In this document: positions 25,610-40,000 of the stretch, piece after piece
Numbering within the stretch: position 1 is the stretch's first letter
Layout: each line of letters begins with the position of its first letter
Assembly: GCF_900105145.1 (NCBI RefSeq)
Contig: NZ_LT629752.1
Location: forward strand, 3,887,461 to 3,951,460
Direction of reading: 5' to 3'
Length of the DNA stretch: 64,000 nt
Source of the DNA: Polaribacter sp. KT25b
Lineage (GTDB): Bacteria; Bacteroidota; Bacteroidia; Flavobacteriales; Flavobacteriaceae
Position numbers and translations under genes: made by a program
Notes under the pieces: model-generated
Database searches by the model: none
What the model was told of the DNA's origin: nothing
The model's input: the letters and a program-made list of their open reading frames with translations, nothing else

Positions 25610-27082
25610 ATGAAAAAAAGTTTAAAAATGTTCTCTTTAGCTGTTTTAATTTTCACTTTGTTTTCATGTAATCATAAAAACACAGTAAAAGAAAGTTCTT
25701 CTCAGCTTACTAAAAAAACCAATAAAAAGCCAAATATTATCTATATCCTGGCAGATGATTTAGGGTATGGAGATTTAAGTAGTTACGGGCAAGAAAAATT
25801 TAAAACGCCAAATATTGATAAATTGGTAACACAAGGTTTAATGTTTACACAGCATTATGCAGGTAATACTGTTTGTGCTCCATCGCGTTCTGCTTTGTTA
25901 ACTGGTATGCATACAGGTCATACGCCTGTAAGGGGAAATAAAGAAGTTCAGCCAGAAGGTCAATATCCAATTCCAGATGCTACTTATACGTTAGCAGAAT
26001 CATTAAAAAAAGGTGGTTATGTAACAGGTGCTTTTGGTAAATGGGGATTAGGATATCCAGGATCAGAAGGAGATCCTGTTTATCAAGGTTTTGATACTTT
26101 TTACGGATATAACTGTCAGCGTTTAGGTCATAATTATTATCCAAATCATTTATGGTCTAACAGAGATTCTATTGCTTTAACAGGTAATGATAATCATCAA
26201 AAAGGGCAATATGCACCAGAGTTAATTCAGGCAGAAGCTATTAAGTTTTTAGAGAAAAATAAAGACACTACCTTCTTTTTATATGTACCTACTATAATTC
26301 CTCATGCAGAATTAGCAGCACCAGAAAATTTAATAGAAAAGTATAGAGGAAAATATTTACCAGAAAAAGAATTTAAAGGAACAGATGATGGTCCAGAATA
26401 TAGATTAGGTAAATATGAATCTCAAAAAGATGCTCATGCTGCATTTGTGGCAATGATTGAAGTAATGGATACTCAAGTTGGTGAAATTTTATCCAAAGTA
26501 AAAGAATTAGGTTTAGAAGATAATACTATTGTAGTTTTTACTTCTGATAATGGACCTCATACAGAAGGAGGAGCAGATCCTAAGTACTTTAATAGTAACG
26601 GAAAATTAAGAGGAGTTAAAAGAGATTTATATGAAGGAGGTGTAAGAGTACCAATGACTATTAGATGGCCAGGTAAAATTAAGCCAGGTACTACAACAGA
26701 TTTAATTTCTGCTTTTTGGGATGTTTTCCCTACGTTTTCTGAAGTTGCTGGTGTAGATGTGCCAGATAATTTAGACGGAATATCTTTTTTACCAACATTA
26801 TTAGATAAACCAGAAGAACAAAAACAACATGATTATTTATATTGGGAGTTTCATGAAAGAGGTGGAAGACAAGCTATAAGGAAAGGAAACTGGAAGGCAG
26901 TTAAGTACAATGTTTTAAAGAAACCTAATGCACCAATGCAATTATTTGATCTTTCTACTGATATAGGTGAAAAAAATAATATTGCTGATAAACACCCAGA
27001 AATTGTTGCAGAAATGAAGGAGTTATTTAAAGGAGCAAGAACTCCTTCAGACGTATTTACATTTGATCAAGTTTCATTTTAA
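25610..27082 (+). CDS. Family S1 formylglycine sulfatase, lipoprotein (S1_16-like)
   Basis: A 490-residue sulfatase. Lipobox ends at C20 (FTLFSC). The catalytic Cys to be turned into formylglycine is C89 in TVCAPSRSALLTG, with metal ligands D49/D50 ([10 protein letters not shown]) and VFTSDNGPH further on, and a C-terminal LYWEFHERGGRQAIRKGNWK region. The HTGHTPVRGN stretch after the CxPSR motif recalls subfamily S1_16, several of which act on sulfated galactose; this is from memory. The ATG at 25610 is chosen over a GTG at 25514 because it gives a proper lipoprotein signal. First gene of the rightward enzyme block; likely periplasmic or surface-anchored. Confidence 0.9.
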   Translation: MKKSLKMFSLAVLIFTLFSCNHKNTVKESSSQLTKKTNKKPNIIYILADDLGYGDLSSYGQEKFKTPNIDKLVTQGLMFTQHYAGNTVCAPSRSALLTGMHTGHTPVRGNKEVQPEGQYPIPDATYTLAESLKKGGYVTGAFGKWGLGYPGSEGDPVYQGFDTFYGYNCQRLGHNYYPNHLWSNRDSIALTGNDNHQKGQYAPELIQAEAIKFLEKNKDTTFFLYVPTIIPHAELAAPENLIEKYRGKYLPEKEFKGTDDGPEYRLGKYESQKDAHAAFVAMIEVMDTQVGEILSKVKELGLEDNTIVVFTSDNGPHTEGGADPKYFNSNGKLRGVKRDLYEGGVRVPMTIRWPGKIKPGTTTDLISAFWDVFPTFSEVAGVDVPDNLDGISFLPTLLDKPEEQKQHDYLYWEFHERGGRQAIRKGNWKAVKYNVLKKPNAPMQLFDLSTDIGEKNNIADKHPEIVAEMKELFKGARTPSDVFTFDQVSF

Positions 27083-27099
27083 TTAAATACAATATATGG

Positions 27100-27142
27100 T
27101 TTACTTGTAAAGCACAAATATTATTTTGTCTTTACAAGTAAA
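27100..27142 (+). other. Intercistronic hairpin after the first sulfatase
   Basis: Arms TTTACTTGTAAAG and its complement (27100-27112, 27130-27142) with a 17-nt loop. A U-run is weak, so it may stabilise mRNA ends or act as a partial terminator between the sulfatase and the next hydrolase. Confidence 0.5.
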
Positions 27143-27179
27143 TCTTTAAATAGATCTAAATCAATTATTCTTTCTGTAT

Positions 27180-29771
27180 ATGATTTTAAAGAATACATAT
27201 TTGGTAGTAATATTTAGCCTTTTTATGGCAAATGCTGTTTTGTGTCAAAACTTAAGAAACATAAATATTAATACACATAAAGGGCATGCTATAAATAAAG
27301 GAGCTAGTGGTTTTAATGTTCGTATAGCAGATAAAATTTGGAGTTATACACATCCAGATTTTGTAAAATCTGTAAAAGAATTAAAACCTGGTTGGTTGCG
27401 TTATTTTTCTGGCACAATGGGAGATGCTTTTAGCAGTGCAACAGGAGAATACGATTTAGATTACATATCAATGTTAGATCATACTAAAGGATACTTAAAA
27501 GGATATAGATATGTAAAAGTTAAAGGGCCACATAGAATAATCGATTTATATAATCTTTTAAGTGAAGTTAATGCTAAGTTGATAATTACAGTAAATGCAT
27601 TTACAGAATCGCCAGAAATGATTTTAGAATTGGCACGTTTCTGTAAAAACAATAATATAGAAGTAGCTGTTTGGCAGTTTTGTAACGAGCCTTATTTTTA
27701 TGTTCCAAATAGAAACAGATTCTGGTGGAATGATGGTTATGATTATGCAGCCAAAATGCAACCTTATGCAGAGGCAATTCAACAAATTTTTCCTGATGCT
27801 CAATTAACCCTTAATTATACTTGGGATGGCGTTTGGACTTTTATGAAAGAAATTAATAAATATCAAAAAGAAAACGGTGCGTATTGGAATGTGTTTTCTA
27901 AACATTCTTACGCTCCACATACAGGAAAAAAAGAAACCGTAGAACAAGCGTATAAACGAGCAAATACAAAATTATTAGAAGCAACTTCTAGTGATGCAAT
28001 GTCAGAAATTGAAGCGTATACTTGGCAAGATGTACCAATGGTAATTACAGAATTTGGTGTTTGGAATAGTCCTTTAAACGGAATCTATTCAAGTATTTAT
28101 AACATAGAATATGTAATGCGACAATTAGCACACACAAACACACAATATGTAGGTGCGCATGAAATAAGTAATAAATATTACCCAGGTAAAGGAAATGGTA
28201 GGGTTGTAGAAAATGCTTTTAAAAATAATTTAAAGATTGAAACGGATACAGTTCTAACAGGAGTCCGTAGAGATTTAGAAGGTAAAGCCTATAAAATTTA
28301 TAACGAAGCTGTTAATAATTCTGAATATTTATATACCGTAGATATTTCTGATAATGTAAAAGTTGATGGCTTAAAGAACTCAAAAGTAAACGGAATGTTT
28401 GCTCAAGGGTATAAAGGAAGCAATGGTTACAATTATTTAGTAGTAAGTAATAGAAGTAAGATTGCTAATCAATATCAAATTAATATTGATAACAAGGCAT
28501 TTAAAGACAATATGTTAGTAACTTATATTTCTGCGGATTCATTAAAAACTAGAGATACAGAAATTAAAGAAACTCAAATTAAAAACGGAATATTATCTGT
28601 AAAACCATTTAGCATATCGGTATTAAAATGGAAAACGGATTCTTACAAATTAGAGCAACCAACAATTTATAGAACTACCGTTGAAAAAGAAGGAGTTTTA
28701 TTAAAATGGGGTGCAATCTCAAAAGCAAAATCCTATAAAATTCATTACGGAACAGATGCTTCTAGTTTAAGCAAAACCATTAACGTCGCTGCAACGAATA
28801 CTTTTTTGGTAAAAGGATTACATCCGAAGAAAAAATACTTTTTTACAGTTGAAGCTTTAAACGATGAGAAAATTAGTGAGGTATCTAAGAACGTTTCTGT
28901 AACGTATAATTTACCAAATAAACCAACCATTTTTAAAGTTGCAAGAAGAGATAATACGGTTACTTTATTTTGGCAAAGTGTACCCGATGCAACTAGTTAT
29001 TTAATTAACTACGTTGATGAAAATAATAAAAATATTGAAATAAATACAGCCAATGTTTTTGGTTATAGAATTGAAGAACTTAAGGATAATACCAAATATC
29101 AATTTACGGTAACTGCATATAATGGTTTAGGTAAAAGTCTTTCTTCGGATAAAAAGAATGTGTTGGTTTCTTCTAGAGTGCCATTTAGTCCAAGAAATGT
29201 ATCGGCAACTAAAATAACTTCAAATTCTATAAATGTAAATTGGAAACCACAAGATAAAGTGCTTACAAATACTTCTTATAATGTGTATAGAGGTGTAAAA
29301 TTACACGAGTTCACAAAAATTGCGAGTGGTGTAAAAGACACTATGTATCTAGATAATTCTATTAAAGAAAACACACAATATTACTATACAGTTAAAGCAG
29401 AAACAGAGGTTGGTGAAAGTAATTTTCATCCAAATATTGCTACTGCTTTTTCTATAGAAAAAAATAATAAGATTATAATTCAATCTGTTGAAAATCAAAA
29501 AGAGGGTTATTTGGTAAAAGTTGAATTAAATCAAATGAAATTAAAACCAGAAGATAATTTTGGAGTAATCATTAATAATGTTTCTTATTTGAATGTAGAA
29601 CATATTAAAATTTTAGGAACAATAGATTCTGATAAAAAGAAATCTTTTAAAGTTTTTATTCCAAATTCAAAAGTAAAAATAGACTCAAAATATGCTATAA
29701 AAGCCTTTGTAATAAAAAAAGGTAAGCAAATTGAAAGTGCTATTGTAAACCAGTATATCAGTAAAAATTAA
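27180..29771 (+). CDS. Clan GH-A-type glycoside hydrolase with fibronectin III modules
   Basis: An 863-residue exported protein with signal peptide 1-22. A TIM-barrel-like region about 30-390 carries a probable acid/base Glu, E170, in WQFCNEPYFY and a probable nucleophile, E291, in MVITEFGVW, about 120 residues apart as in GH39/GH51/GH86-like clan GH-A enzymes. A beta-sandwich follows (about 390-485), then three Fn3 modules about 490-765 (PTIYRTTVEKEGVLLKWGA, KPTIFKVARRDNTVTLFWQ, SPRNVSATKITSNSINVNW) and a C-terminal beta domain. There is no T9SS tail and no lipobox. The exact GH family is uncertain; GH39 or GH86 are possible, or an unclassified group. Placed between a sulfatase and GH2 enzymes, it probably acts on the same glycan. 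Confidence 0.75.
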   Translation: MILKNTYLVVIFSLFMANAVLCQNLRNININTHKGHAINKGASGFNVRIADKIWSYTHPDFVKSVKELKPGWLRYFSGTMGDAFSSATGEYDLDYISMLDHTKGYLKGYRYVKVKGPHRIIDLYNLLSEVNAKLIITVNAFTESPEMILELARFCKNNNIEVAVWQFCNEPYFYVPNRNRFWWNDGYDYAAKMQPYAEAIQQIFPDAQLTLNYTWDGVWTFMKEINKYQKENGAYWNVFSKHSYAPHTGKKETVEQAYKRANTKLLEATSSDAMSEIEAYTWQDVPMVITEFGVWNSPLNGIYSSIYNIEYVMRQLAHTNTQYVGAHEISNKYYPGKGNGRVVENAFKNNLKIETDTVLTGVRRDLEGKAYKIYNEAVNNSEYLYTVDISDNVKVDGLKNSKVNGMFAQGYKGSNGYNYLVVSNRSKIANQYQINIDNKAFKDNMLVTYISADSLKTRDTEIKETQIKNGILSVKPFSISVLKWKTDSYKLEQPTIYRTTVEKEGVLLKWGAISKAKSYKIHYGTDASSLSKTINVAATNTFLVKGLHPKKKYFFTVEALNDEKISEVSKNVSVTYNLPNKPTIFKVARRDNTVTLFWQSVPDATSYLINYVDENNKNIEINTANVFGYRIEELKDNTKYQFTVTAYNGLGKSLSSDKKNVLVSSRVPFSPRNVSATKITSNSINVNWKPQDKVLTNTSYNVYRGVKLHEFTKIASGVKDTMYLDNSIKENTQYYYTVKAETEVGESNFHPNIATAFSIEKNNKIIIQSVENQKEGYLVKVELNQMKLKPEDNFGVIINNVSYLNVEHIKILGTIDSDKKKSFKVFIPNSKVKIDSKYAIKAFVIKKGKQIESAIVNQYISKN

Positions 29772-29785
29772 AACCAAATATCTAA

Positions 29786-32941
<3,156 letters not shown>

Positions 32942-32955
32942 TGGTAGTAACTTAA

Positions 32956-32994
32956 AAAATAGCGCTTACTTAGTAATTAGGTAAGCGCTATTTT
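32956..32994 (+). terminator. Hairpin terminator between the two GH2 genes
   Basis: Perfect 14-nt arms around an 11-nt loop, with the 3' arm ending in TTTT. It may end or attenuate the transcript before the second GH2 gene, which starts 43 nt later. Confidence 0.75.
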
Positions 32995-33036
32995 AGCAAT
33001 ATAAATAAGCTTAACAACTTTTTAAATTTAAAAGAT

Positions 33037-36000
33037 ATGCATATAAAAAAAATAATATTCCTTTTTGTTTTTAGTTTTATTTTTTCTGGGTTTTCACGTG
33101 ATAAGAATCCTAAAGAAAATATAAAACGAATTAGAATTAGTTTTGATGCTCGTTGGAAATTTATTCAAGAAGATGTTACAGGGGCAGAAAAAGTCTCTTT
33201 TAACGATGCTTCTTGGCGAACTTTGAATTTACCACACGATTGGAGTATAGAAGGTGAGTATAATGAAAACAACCCTATGGGAGCTGGTGCAGGCTATTTA
33301 CCAGCAGGTTTTGGTTGGTATAGAAAAACCATTACAGTACCAAAAGATTGGAAAGGGAAACACGTAGAAATAGCTTTCGATGGTGTTTTTATGAATAGTA
33401 CGGTTTGGGCAAACGGACAAAAATTAGGTACAAGACCTTATGGTTGGGTTTCTTTTGCCTATGATGTTAGTGAAATAGCTAAAACATCAGAAACAATTAC
33501 GTTTGCAGTGCGTGTAGATAATGACAAGCAACCTTCTGCGCGTTGGTATACAGGTAGTGGGATTTATGCACATACTTGGATTGATGTTAAAAACAACACT
33601 CATGTAAAAAGAGACGGAATTTTTCTTAAAACAGAAGGTAATAAGGTTTTTGTAGAAACAGAATTATTCACCAAAGAAGATTGTGAAAAAGTAAAATTAA
33701 TTACTTCTATTGTTGATAAAAATGGGGTTGTAGTTGCTTCTACGAAGGATAAAATTAAAATAGAAAAAGAAGCACTTGCTAAGACAGAATTAGAGATTAA
33801 AAACCCAAATTTATGGTCTGTAGAAGATCCTTATTTATATACTTTAAAAACAGAAATACTTATTGGTAGAAAAGTAGTTGATATTGTAGGAACCAAATTT
33901 GGTGTTCGTGATATTGAATGGATTGCAGAATCTGGAATGTGGATTAACGGTAAAAACGTAAAACTACAAGGAGTTTGTAATCATCAAGATGCTGGAGCTT
34001 TAGGGGCAGCAGTTCCATATAAAATTTTGAAGTTTAGAGTTCAGCAATTAAAAAACATGGGGGTAAATGCTATTAGAACATCTCACAATCCACAAACACC
34101 AGAGTTTTATGACATTTGTGATGAGGTTGGAATGATGGTGATGGATGAAATTTTTGATGGTTGGAAAAAGAAAGCCAAAAATGATTATGGCGCTCATCAT
34201 TTTGATAAATGGTGGAAACAAGATTTGACAGATTGGATTAAGCGTGATAGAAATCATCCATCAATTGTAATTTATAGTGTAGGTAATGAAACTGGTGGTC
34301 CTGTTGCTAAAGATTTGGTAGCAACTTGTAATCTTTTAGATCCTACAAGACCGGTAACTTCGGGTCATTCTGGTTCAGATCACATGAATGTTTTAGGAAT
34401 AAACGGTGGTAGTGAAAAGAAAGGGTTTATGGAAAACCTAGCAAAAAATCCGAAAGATAGAGTTTTTATAGGTACAGAAAACACACATACTTGGCAAGTT
34501 AGAGGGTATTACAGAACAAAAACTTGGTATAGAGATGGTTTTCCTAATAGAAATCAAACCTACGAAATTCCTGATTTAACAGAAAAAGAAGTGTTTACGA
34601 ATGACTGGATTGACGAATCTGGTAGAAAAAATAGAAAACAAATATTTAATTCTAGTTATGATAATGCAACGGTGCGTGTTTCATCTAGATTAAGTATTGC
34701 TCAATTACGAGATGTACCAGCGTATGCAGGTTCTTTTAGATGGACTGGTTACGATTATATTGGAGAAGCAGGTTATGTACACGGAGGTTGGCCTTTTAAA
34801 GCCTTTATGGGTGGAGCAATTGATTTAGCAAATTTTGAGAAAGATTTGTATTACTTATATCAAAGTCAATGGACAACTAAACCAATGGTACATATTTTAC
34901 CACATTGGACACATCCAAAAGTAGCGTTAGAGACAGAAATTCCGGTTTGGGTTTATTCGAATACAGAAGAAGTAGAATTGTTTTTTAATGATGTTTCTTT
35001 AGGGAAACAAAAACCAGGTATAGCTTGGGAAGAAATGCAGTGTCAATGGATGGTAAAATGGCAACCAGGAACTTTAAAAGCAGTTGGTTATAACAATGGT
35101 AAAGTAGTTTCAGAGAAAATTATTAGAACTGCCAATCAACCTTCTAAAATTAAATTATCAGTAGACGGAGAAGTGTTGCAGAAAAGAGAAGATGATATTG
35201 TTCAAGTACGTGTAACTACTACAGATGATAAAGGAGAATTTTATCCTTACGGAGAAAATAGAACCTATTTTAATGTATTTGGTGCTGGTAAAATAAAAGC
35301 TTTAGATAATGGAAGTCCGGTTGATGTGGAGCAACATGTTGGTCGAGATAACAGAATTGCTTTTTATGGATTAACTCGTGCATATATTTCATCTACAGAT
35401 GCAACGGGAGCTATTAATCTATTAGCAAGTTGTATTTTAGGAGAGAAAAAATTAATTACTTCTAATAAAGTAAGTATAGATACTAAAATTATCAATTTAA
35501 GAGGGGATAAAATTAAGCCTAAAATTGAAGTGTATTATACTACAAATGGAGATACACCAACAACCAATTCTAAAGTTTACAAAGGTAGTTTTGAAATTAA
35601 TTTAGAAACAACCGTAAAAGCTTTAATTGTTGTTGATGGAAAAGAAACACAATTTTTAGAAGAAAATTTTGGAAAAAGTGAAGGTTTCACTTGGAATGAA
35701 ACGATGGAAAACAAAGGGCAAATTGGTGAGCAGGCTGAAGAAGCTACGTTAGTGAATGCAACAATTTCATCGAAAGGGAAAAACTTTAATGGGAAAGGTT
35801 TTGTTAGTCTTGCTAAAAAAGGAGCTTCTATTTCTTGGTATCAAGAAAATGATGGTAGTGCTGGTAAAGTAGAACTAACGATACGTTACAGCACGAATAC
35901 TAAGAATGAATCTGGAGCTCATATAAAAGTAAGCATAAGTGGTAAAGTGGTTCGTGAAAAAGTGTTACTATCTAATACACAACATTCTGGTAATAAATGG

Positions 36001-36105
36001 AAAACAGTTAAAATTCCAATTAGAATAGGTCGTGGCGCTAATACTATTTTGATAGAATCTTTAGAAAATAAAAAAGTTTTAATTGATGAGATTATGATTA
36101 AATAA
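33037..36105 (+). CDS. GH2 glycosidase with chitobiase-C-like and CBM6/35-like modules
   Basis: A 1022-residue GH2 enzyme with signal peptide 1-20. Jelly roll (about 33-185), Ig-like (190-290), TIM barrel (about 295-620), with acid/base E418 (IYSVGNETGG) and probable nucleophile E481 (VFIGTENTH). After further Ig-like domains comes a chitobiase C-terminal-like segment (about 830-880, VYYTTNGDTPTTNSKVYKG) and a C-terminal CBM6/35-like module (about 895-1022, QAEEATLVNATISS ... DEIMIK). It is of the short GH2 type typical of Bacteroidota beta-galactosidases/glucuronidases, not LacZ; the exact sugar is uncertain. Last gene of the first enzyme block. Confidence 0.88.
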   Translation: MHIKKIIFLFVFSFIFSGFSRDKNPKENIKRIRISFDARWKFIQEDVTGAEKVSFNDASWRTLNLPHDWSIEGEYNENNPMGAGAGYLPAGFGWYRKTITVPKDWKGKHVEIAFDGVFMNSTVWANGQKLGTRPYGWVSFAYDVSEIAKTSETITFAVRVDNDKQPSARWYTGSGIYAHTWIDVKNNTHVKRDGIFLKTEGNKVFVETELFTKEDCEKVKLITSIVDKNGVVVASTKDKIKIEKEALAKTELEIKNPNLWSVEDPYLYTLKTEILIGRKVVDIVGTKFGVRDIEWIAESGMWINGKNVKLQGVCNHQDAGALGAAVPYKILKFRVQQLKNMGVNAIRTSHNPQTPEFYDICDEVGMMVMDEIFDGWKKKAKNDYGAHHFDKWWKQDLTDWIKRDRNHPSIVIYSVGNETGGPVAKDLVATCNLLDPTRPVTSGHSGSDHMNVLGINGGSEKKGFMENLAKNPKDRVFIGTENTHTWQVRGYYRTKTWYRDGFPNRNQTYEIPDLTEKEVFTNDWIDESGRKNRKQIFNSSYDNATVRVSSRLSIAQLRDVPAYAGSFRWTGYDYIGEAGYVHGGWPFKAFMGGAIDLANFEKDLYYLYQSQWTTKPMVHILPHWTHPKVALETEIPVWVYSNTEEVELFFNDVSLGKQKPGIAWEEMQCQWMVKWQPGTLKAVGYNNGKVVSEKIIRTANQPSKIKLSVDGEVLQKREDDIVQVRVTTTDDKGEFYPYGENRTYFNVFGAGKIKALDNGSPVDVEQHVGRDNRIAFYGLTRAYISSTDATGAINLLASCILGEKKLITSNKVSIDTKIINLRGDKIKPKIEVYYTTNGDTPTTNSKVYKGSFEINLETTVKALIVVDGKETQFLEENFGKSEGFTWNETMENKGQIGEQAEEATLVNATISSKGKNFNGKGFVSLAKKGASISWYQENDGSAGKVELTIRYSTNTKNESGAHIKVSISGKVVREKVLLSNTQHSGNKWKTVKIPIRIGRGANTILIESLENKKVLIDEIMIK

Positions 36106-36173
36106 AACGAAGGTGTTTTTTAAGAATCTTAAATTTCTTGTTTAATAGTCATTGCTATTAAAAAAATAAATGT

Positions 36174-36209
36174 AAAATCATCTAAAACAAGTTTGTTTTA
36201 GATGATTTT
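36174..36209 (+). terminator. Hairpin terminator after the second GH2 gene
   Basis: Arms of 17 nt pair around a 2-nt centre and end in a T run. It closes the first enzyme block. Confidence 0.88.
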
Positions 36210-36870
36210 TTATTTCAGATGGTTTTTAGAGGTGTTTTGTTTCTTTTTAATTAAAAATATATACATTTTACGAATGCAACATTTGTTACCTTTAATAGCT
36301 GTGTGTTGTATTTACAAAAGGCACATTAATTAATGTGCTTGTATTTAGTTATATAAAACTTTTTTGGTGCTATAATTCAAGTTTTTAATGCCGTTTATAA
36401 TAAGTGAGTACAACAGTCTACTATTATTTTCAATGACTTGTTAAACCTTATTATTCCATAGTGCTTTATGATTATGTTTTGGTATCTAATGGGGATAGAA
36501 AACAAAATTTTTGAACCATTGTTGCCGTTTAAAGAAACGTTGCAGGTTGGATATTTAAGTTCTTAAGACGGTAAACATATAACATAAAGAAGAAGTAATT
36601 GCAATGTTCAAAAAAAAGCAACTAACCTAGCAAATTTATTATTAACATGTCATGTTTAAAATCAATTGAAATACATCTAAAAGAATTAATTTTTTTTAAA
36701 AAAAAATGGTAATGAAAGAAGAAATAAAGCTTGGGGAATCTTTTAAATTCTTAACTTTTATTATATGTTAAATTAACTCAAAAGTTATTTATATTGCAAC
36801 CTAAAATTCTGCAACAAAAAACTCCAAAACTCTTTAAAACCCCTGTTTATCTATAAAATATCATTAAAAA

Positions 36871-36926
36871 GCAACATTTTGAATCCCTATATGAGAAATT
36901 TTACTCTTAATAATATGTTAATTTTG
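36871..36926 (+). promoter_or_regulatory. Candidate promoter of the SusCD operon
   Basis: TAATTTTG (36919-36926) matches the -7 consensus exactly. There is no -33 TTG at the usual distance; instead GCAACATTTTG (36871-36881) lies about 40 nt upstream, which suits an activator-dependent promoter. The 5' leader to SusC would be about 150 nt. Confidence 0.45.
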
Positions 36927-37082
36927 TGTGTGATTACATAATTGATTGTTAACATAACTCATTACAATAAAAAAAATAGGAGAATTGTCAATCAAAAAAA
37001 TAATCAAAAAACAATTAATTAACTCATTAAATATTATGATTGTGAAATTTCAATATTCTATTAATCCAGAAAATTTAAATTT

Positions 37083-40000
37083 ATGAAAAAACTCAACTTA
37101 TTATTATTATTAATATCCATTTCTTGGGGGGCTTTTTCTCAAGATGTAATTAAAGGTATAGTAAAGGATTCTGGAGGAATTCCTTTACCAGGAGTTAGTG
37201 TGATGGAAAAAGGAACACAAAACGGAACTAGTACAGATTTTGATGGAGTATATCAAATAAAGGTTTCTTCAAATGCTACACTAGTTTTTTCTTACCTAGG
37301 TTTTAAAGGTCAAGAAATAAAAGTCACAGGGAAGTCTACTCTTAACGTTATAATGAAAGAAGATACAGAAAGTCTTGCAGAAATTGTAATTGTTGGTTAT
37401 GGAGCACAAAAAAAAGAAAGTGTTTTAGGGGCAATTAGTCAGGTAAAAGCAGAAGCCATTGTACAATCTGGTGCTGCAAATATTACTAATGCTTTAAGTG
37501 GTCTTTCAGCAGGTCTTAATGTTGTACAAAGTTCTGGTCAACCAGGAAGTGATGCTGGTGAAATCTATATTCGTGGTAATTCAAATCCGCTAATATTAGT
37601 AGATGGAGTAGAAGTGGTTGGTGGGTTTTCTAATATAGACCCTAGAGATGTAGAAAGTATTAGTACGCTAAAAGATGGTGCTGCAACCGCTGTTTATGGT
37701 ATTAGAGGTGCTAATGGTGTTATTATTATTACTACTAAAAGGGGTAAAATAGGAAAGCCTGTGGTTAGTGTAACTAGTGAAGTGTCTATAAAATTATACC
37801 CAGATAGATACGATTCTTTAGATGCTTATACTGCAGAAAGCGCTCGTAATGTTGGTCTTTATAATGATGCTGCATTTGATAGTGGTTTTGCTTCTACAAC
37901 AGATTTAAATCATTGGAAAGAAGGGGATTTACCATATATTTATCCTAATACAGATTGGGTTGGTTACACAACTAAAGATTTTGCAACAAGTTTTAATCAA
38001 TCAATTTCTGTAAGAGGTGGTACTGAGTCTGTAAAATACTATGCTTCTGCGGGGTATTTACAAGAAGGAGATATTACCAATTCTGAGCAATTTTTTAACT
38101 TTGATCCTGAGTATAAATTTGAAAGATATTCTTTTAGAGGGAATTTAGATTTTACTTTATCTAAAACTACAAAATTAAAAACAAGTGTTAGTAGCCGTAT
38201 AGAAGATCAAAATAGTGCTGGAGGATCAGGTAGCTTTTTAGGACTGTATACTGTTTCGCCAAGTGCTGGGGTTCCTTATTATCCAGCTGAAGTTATGGAG
38301 CAATATCCAGACCCATTATATCCTGGGTTAGCAGAAATCAGATTTCCTATAAGTGTAACTGTAGGTAATAACCTTGCAGGGTCTACAAACACCTTAAAAA
38401 CTATTTTTTCTATTGATTTTCAATTAGAACAAGATTTAGATATAATTACTAAGGGGTTAAAATTTACAGGAAAATACAACTATATAAGTAATTACCAAAC
38501 ATCAAGTAGTATCTCTTTTGATAGTAGTTTAGAATCAAGATTAGATAGATACGATTTATTACGAGACGGTACTTGGGATTCTTTTGAAGGAGCTGACTAT
38601 GAGCGCCCTTTTGATTTTAATCTAGGTAATGAAGGTATTAATAATACTCAAGATATAACAAATATAAGAGCAAATCTTAATTATAATCGTTCTTTTGGGA
38701 AACATAATGTATCTGGTTTAGCGCTATTTACGCGTAACAAAAGAATTTCTAATACTACATTTCCATATTTTGAAGAAGCTTGGGTAGGTAGAGCTACTTA
38801 TAATTACGATGCTCATTATTTTGTAGAATTTAATGGTTCTTATAATGGTGATGAAACTTTTTATACAGGTAATAAATTTATGTTTTTCCCTTCTTACTCT
38901 TTAGGTATTAATCTAGCTAAAGAAAAATGGGTAAAAGAAGCAATACCTGCTCTTAATAATTTTAAAATTAGATATTCTAATGGTAAAACAGGTAATAAGA
39001 GTGGTTTAGGATCTAATCGTTGGCAGTATTTAAGTTATTATGATTCTGCAAACCCAAGAGAAACTTGGAGGTATCGTTTTGGAGAAGGAGATACAGGGCG
39101 TTTATCAGTTATTAGACAAACTCAACTTGGTAATGAAGATTTAACTTGGTCTACAGTTACAAAACAAAACTTAGGTGTTGAGTTTGGGTTATTTAAAAAT
39201 AAAATTACAGGTGAAGTAGAAGTCTTTAAGGATAAAAGAGAAGATCAAATAAGTAGACCATCTGCAACAGTACCTGCATATTTTGGTTCTTCTGTTGCGT
39301 TGCCTTTTGCAAATATTGGAGCTTCAGAAAGCCATGGTTTAGAGGCATCTTTAACTTATAAAAACAAAACAAAAGGAGGTTTTAAATATTCAGCAACCGC
39401 TATCTATGGTTTTTATGAAAACCGTGTTTTAATAAGTGCTGCGGATGGACCAGGAACACCAGAGTATACGAAAGTGGCTGGTAAACCTGCAGGAGCATCT
39501 TCATTGCTACAAACAGATGGGTATTTTCAGAATATAGATGAATTGGTAAATTACCCTATTTATGCCGGAGAACCTGGTTTAGGAGATTACAGATATATCG
39601 ATTACAATGCAAATGGTACCGTAGTGGGTACAAATTTAGAAGATCAAATTAGATTTGATTTACCTAAATCTCCTCAACATAGTTTTAGTTTAAATTTAAA
39701 AGGATCTTATAAAAACTGGTCTGTTAGTGCCTTAATTAACGGAATTACTGGGCATAAAGGGCTTGAAAATAGTAGTTTAGCGTATGCACTACCTAGTGGT
39801 GATGCTGTAGGTCGTTATGAGCAATTAGATTATTGGACTCCTACTAATACAAATGCTAGTTATCCTGCATTACACGGAGATTCTGTAGATCCAAATTTAG
39901 TAGCTGGAACTACTGCTAGAATTATTAGTCTAGACTATATTAAATTAAGAAGTATGAACATTGGTTATAATTTTAATATGGATAATAATGAAAGTATAAA

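Larger units (their letters stand above)
36106..37082. other. 977-nt spacer upstream of the SusC genes
   Basis: Contains the GH2 terminator (36174-36209), a regulator-like word ATGCAACATTTGTTA (36274-36288) running into a -7-like TACCTTTA (36287-36294), and an 18-bp palindrome (36321-36338). Further on are several GCAAC words (36796, 36811, 36871) and an exact -7 box before SusC. A 34-codon frame ending at 36563 (MGIENKIFEPLLPFKETL) looks faintly coding and may be a gene remnant. No intact gene is seen. Confidence 0.55.

Noticed and set aside
27180-29771. Firm call as GH86 porphyranase/agarase
   Set aside because: The NEP and TEFG motifs fit several clan GH-A families and the Fn3 tail is not diagnostic.
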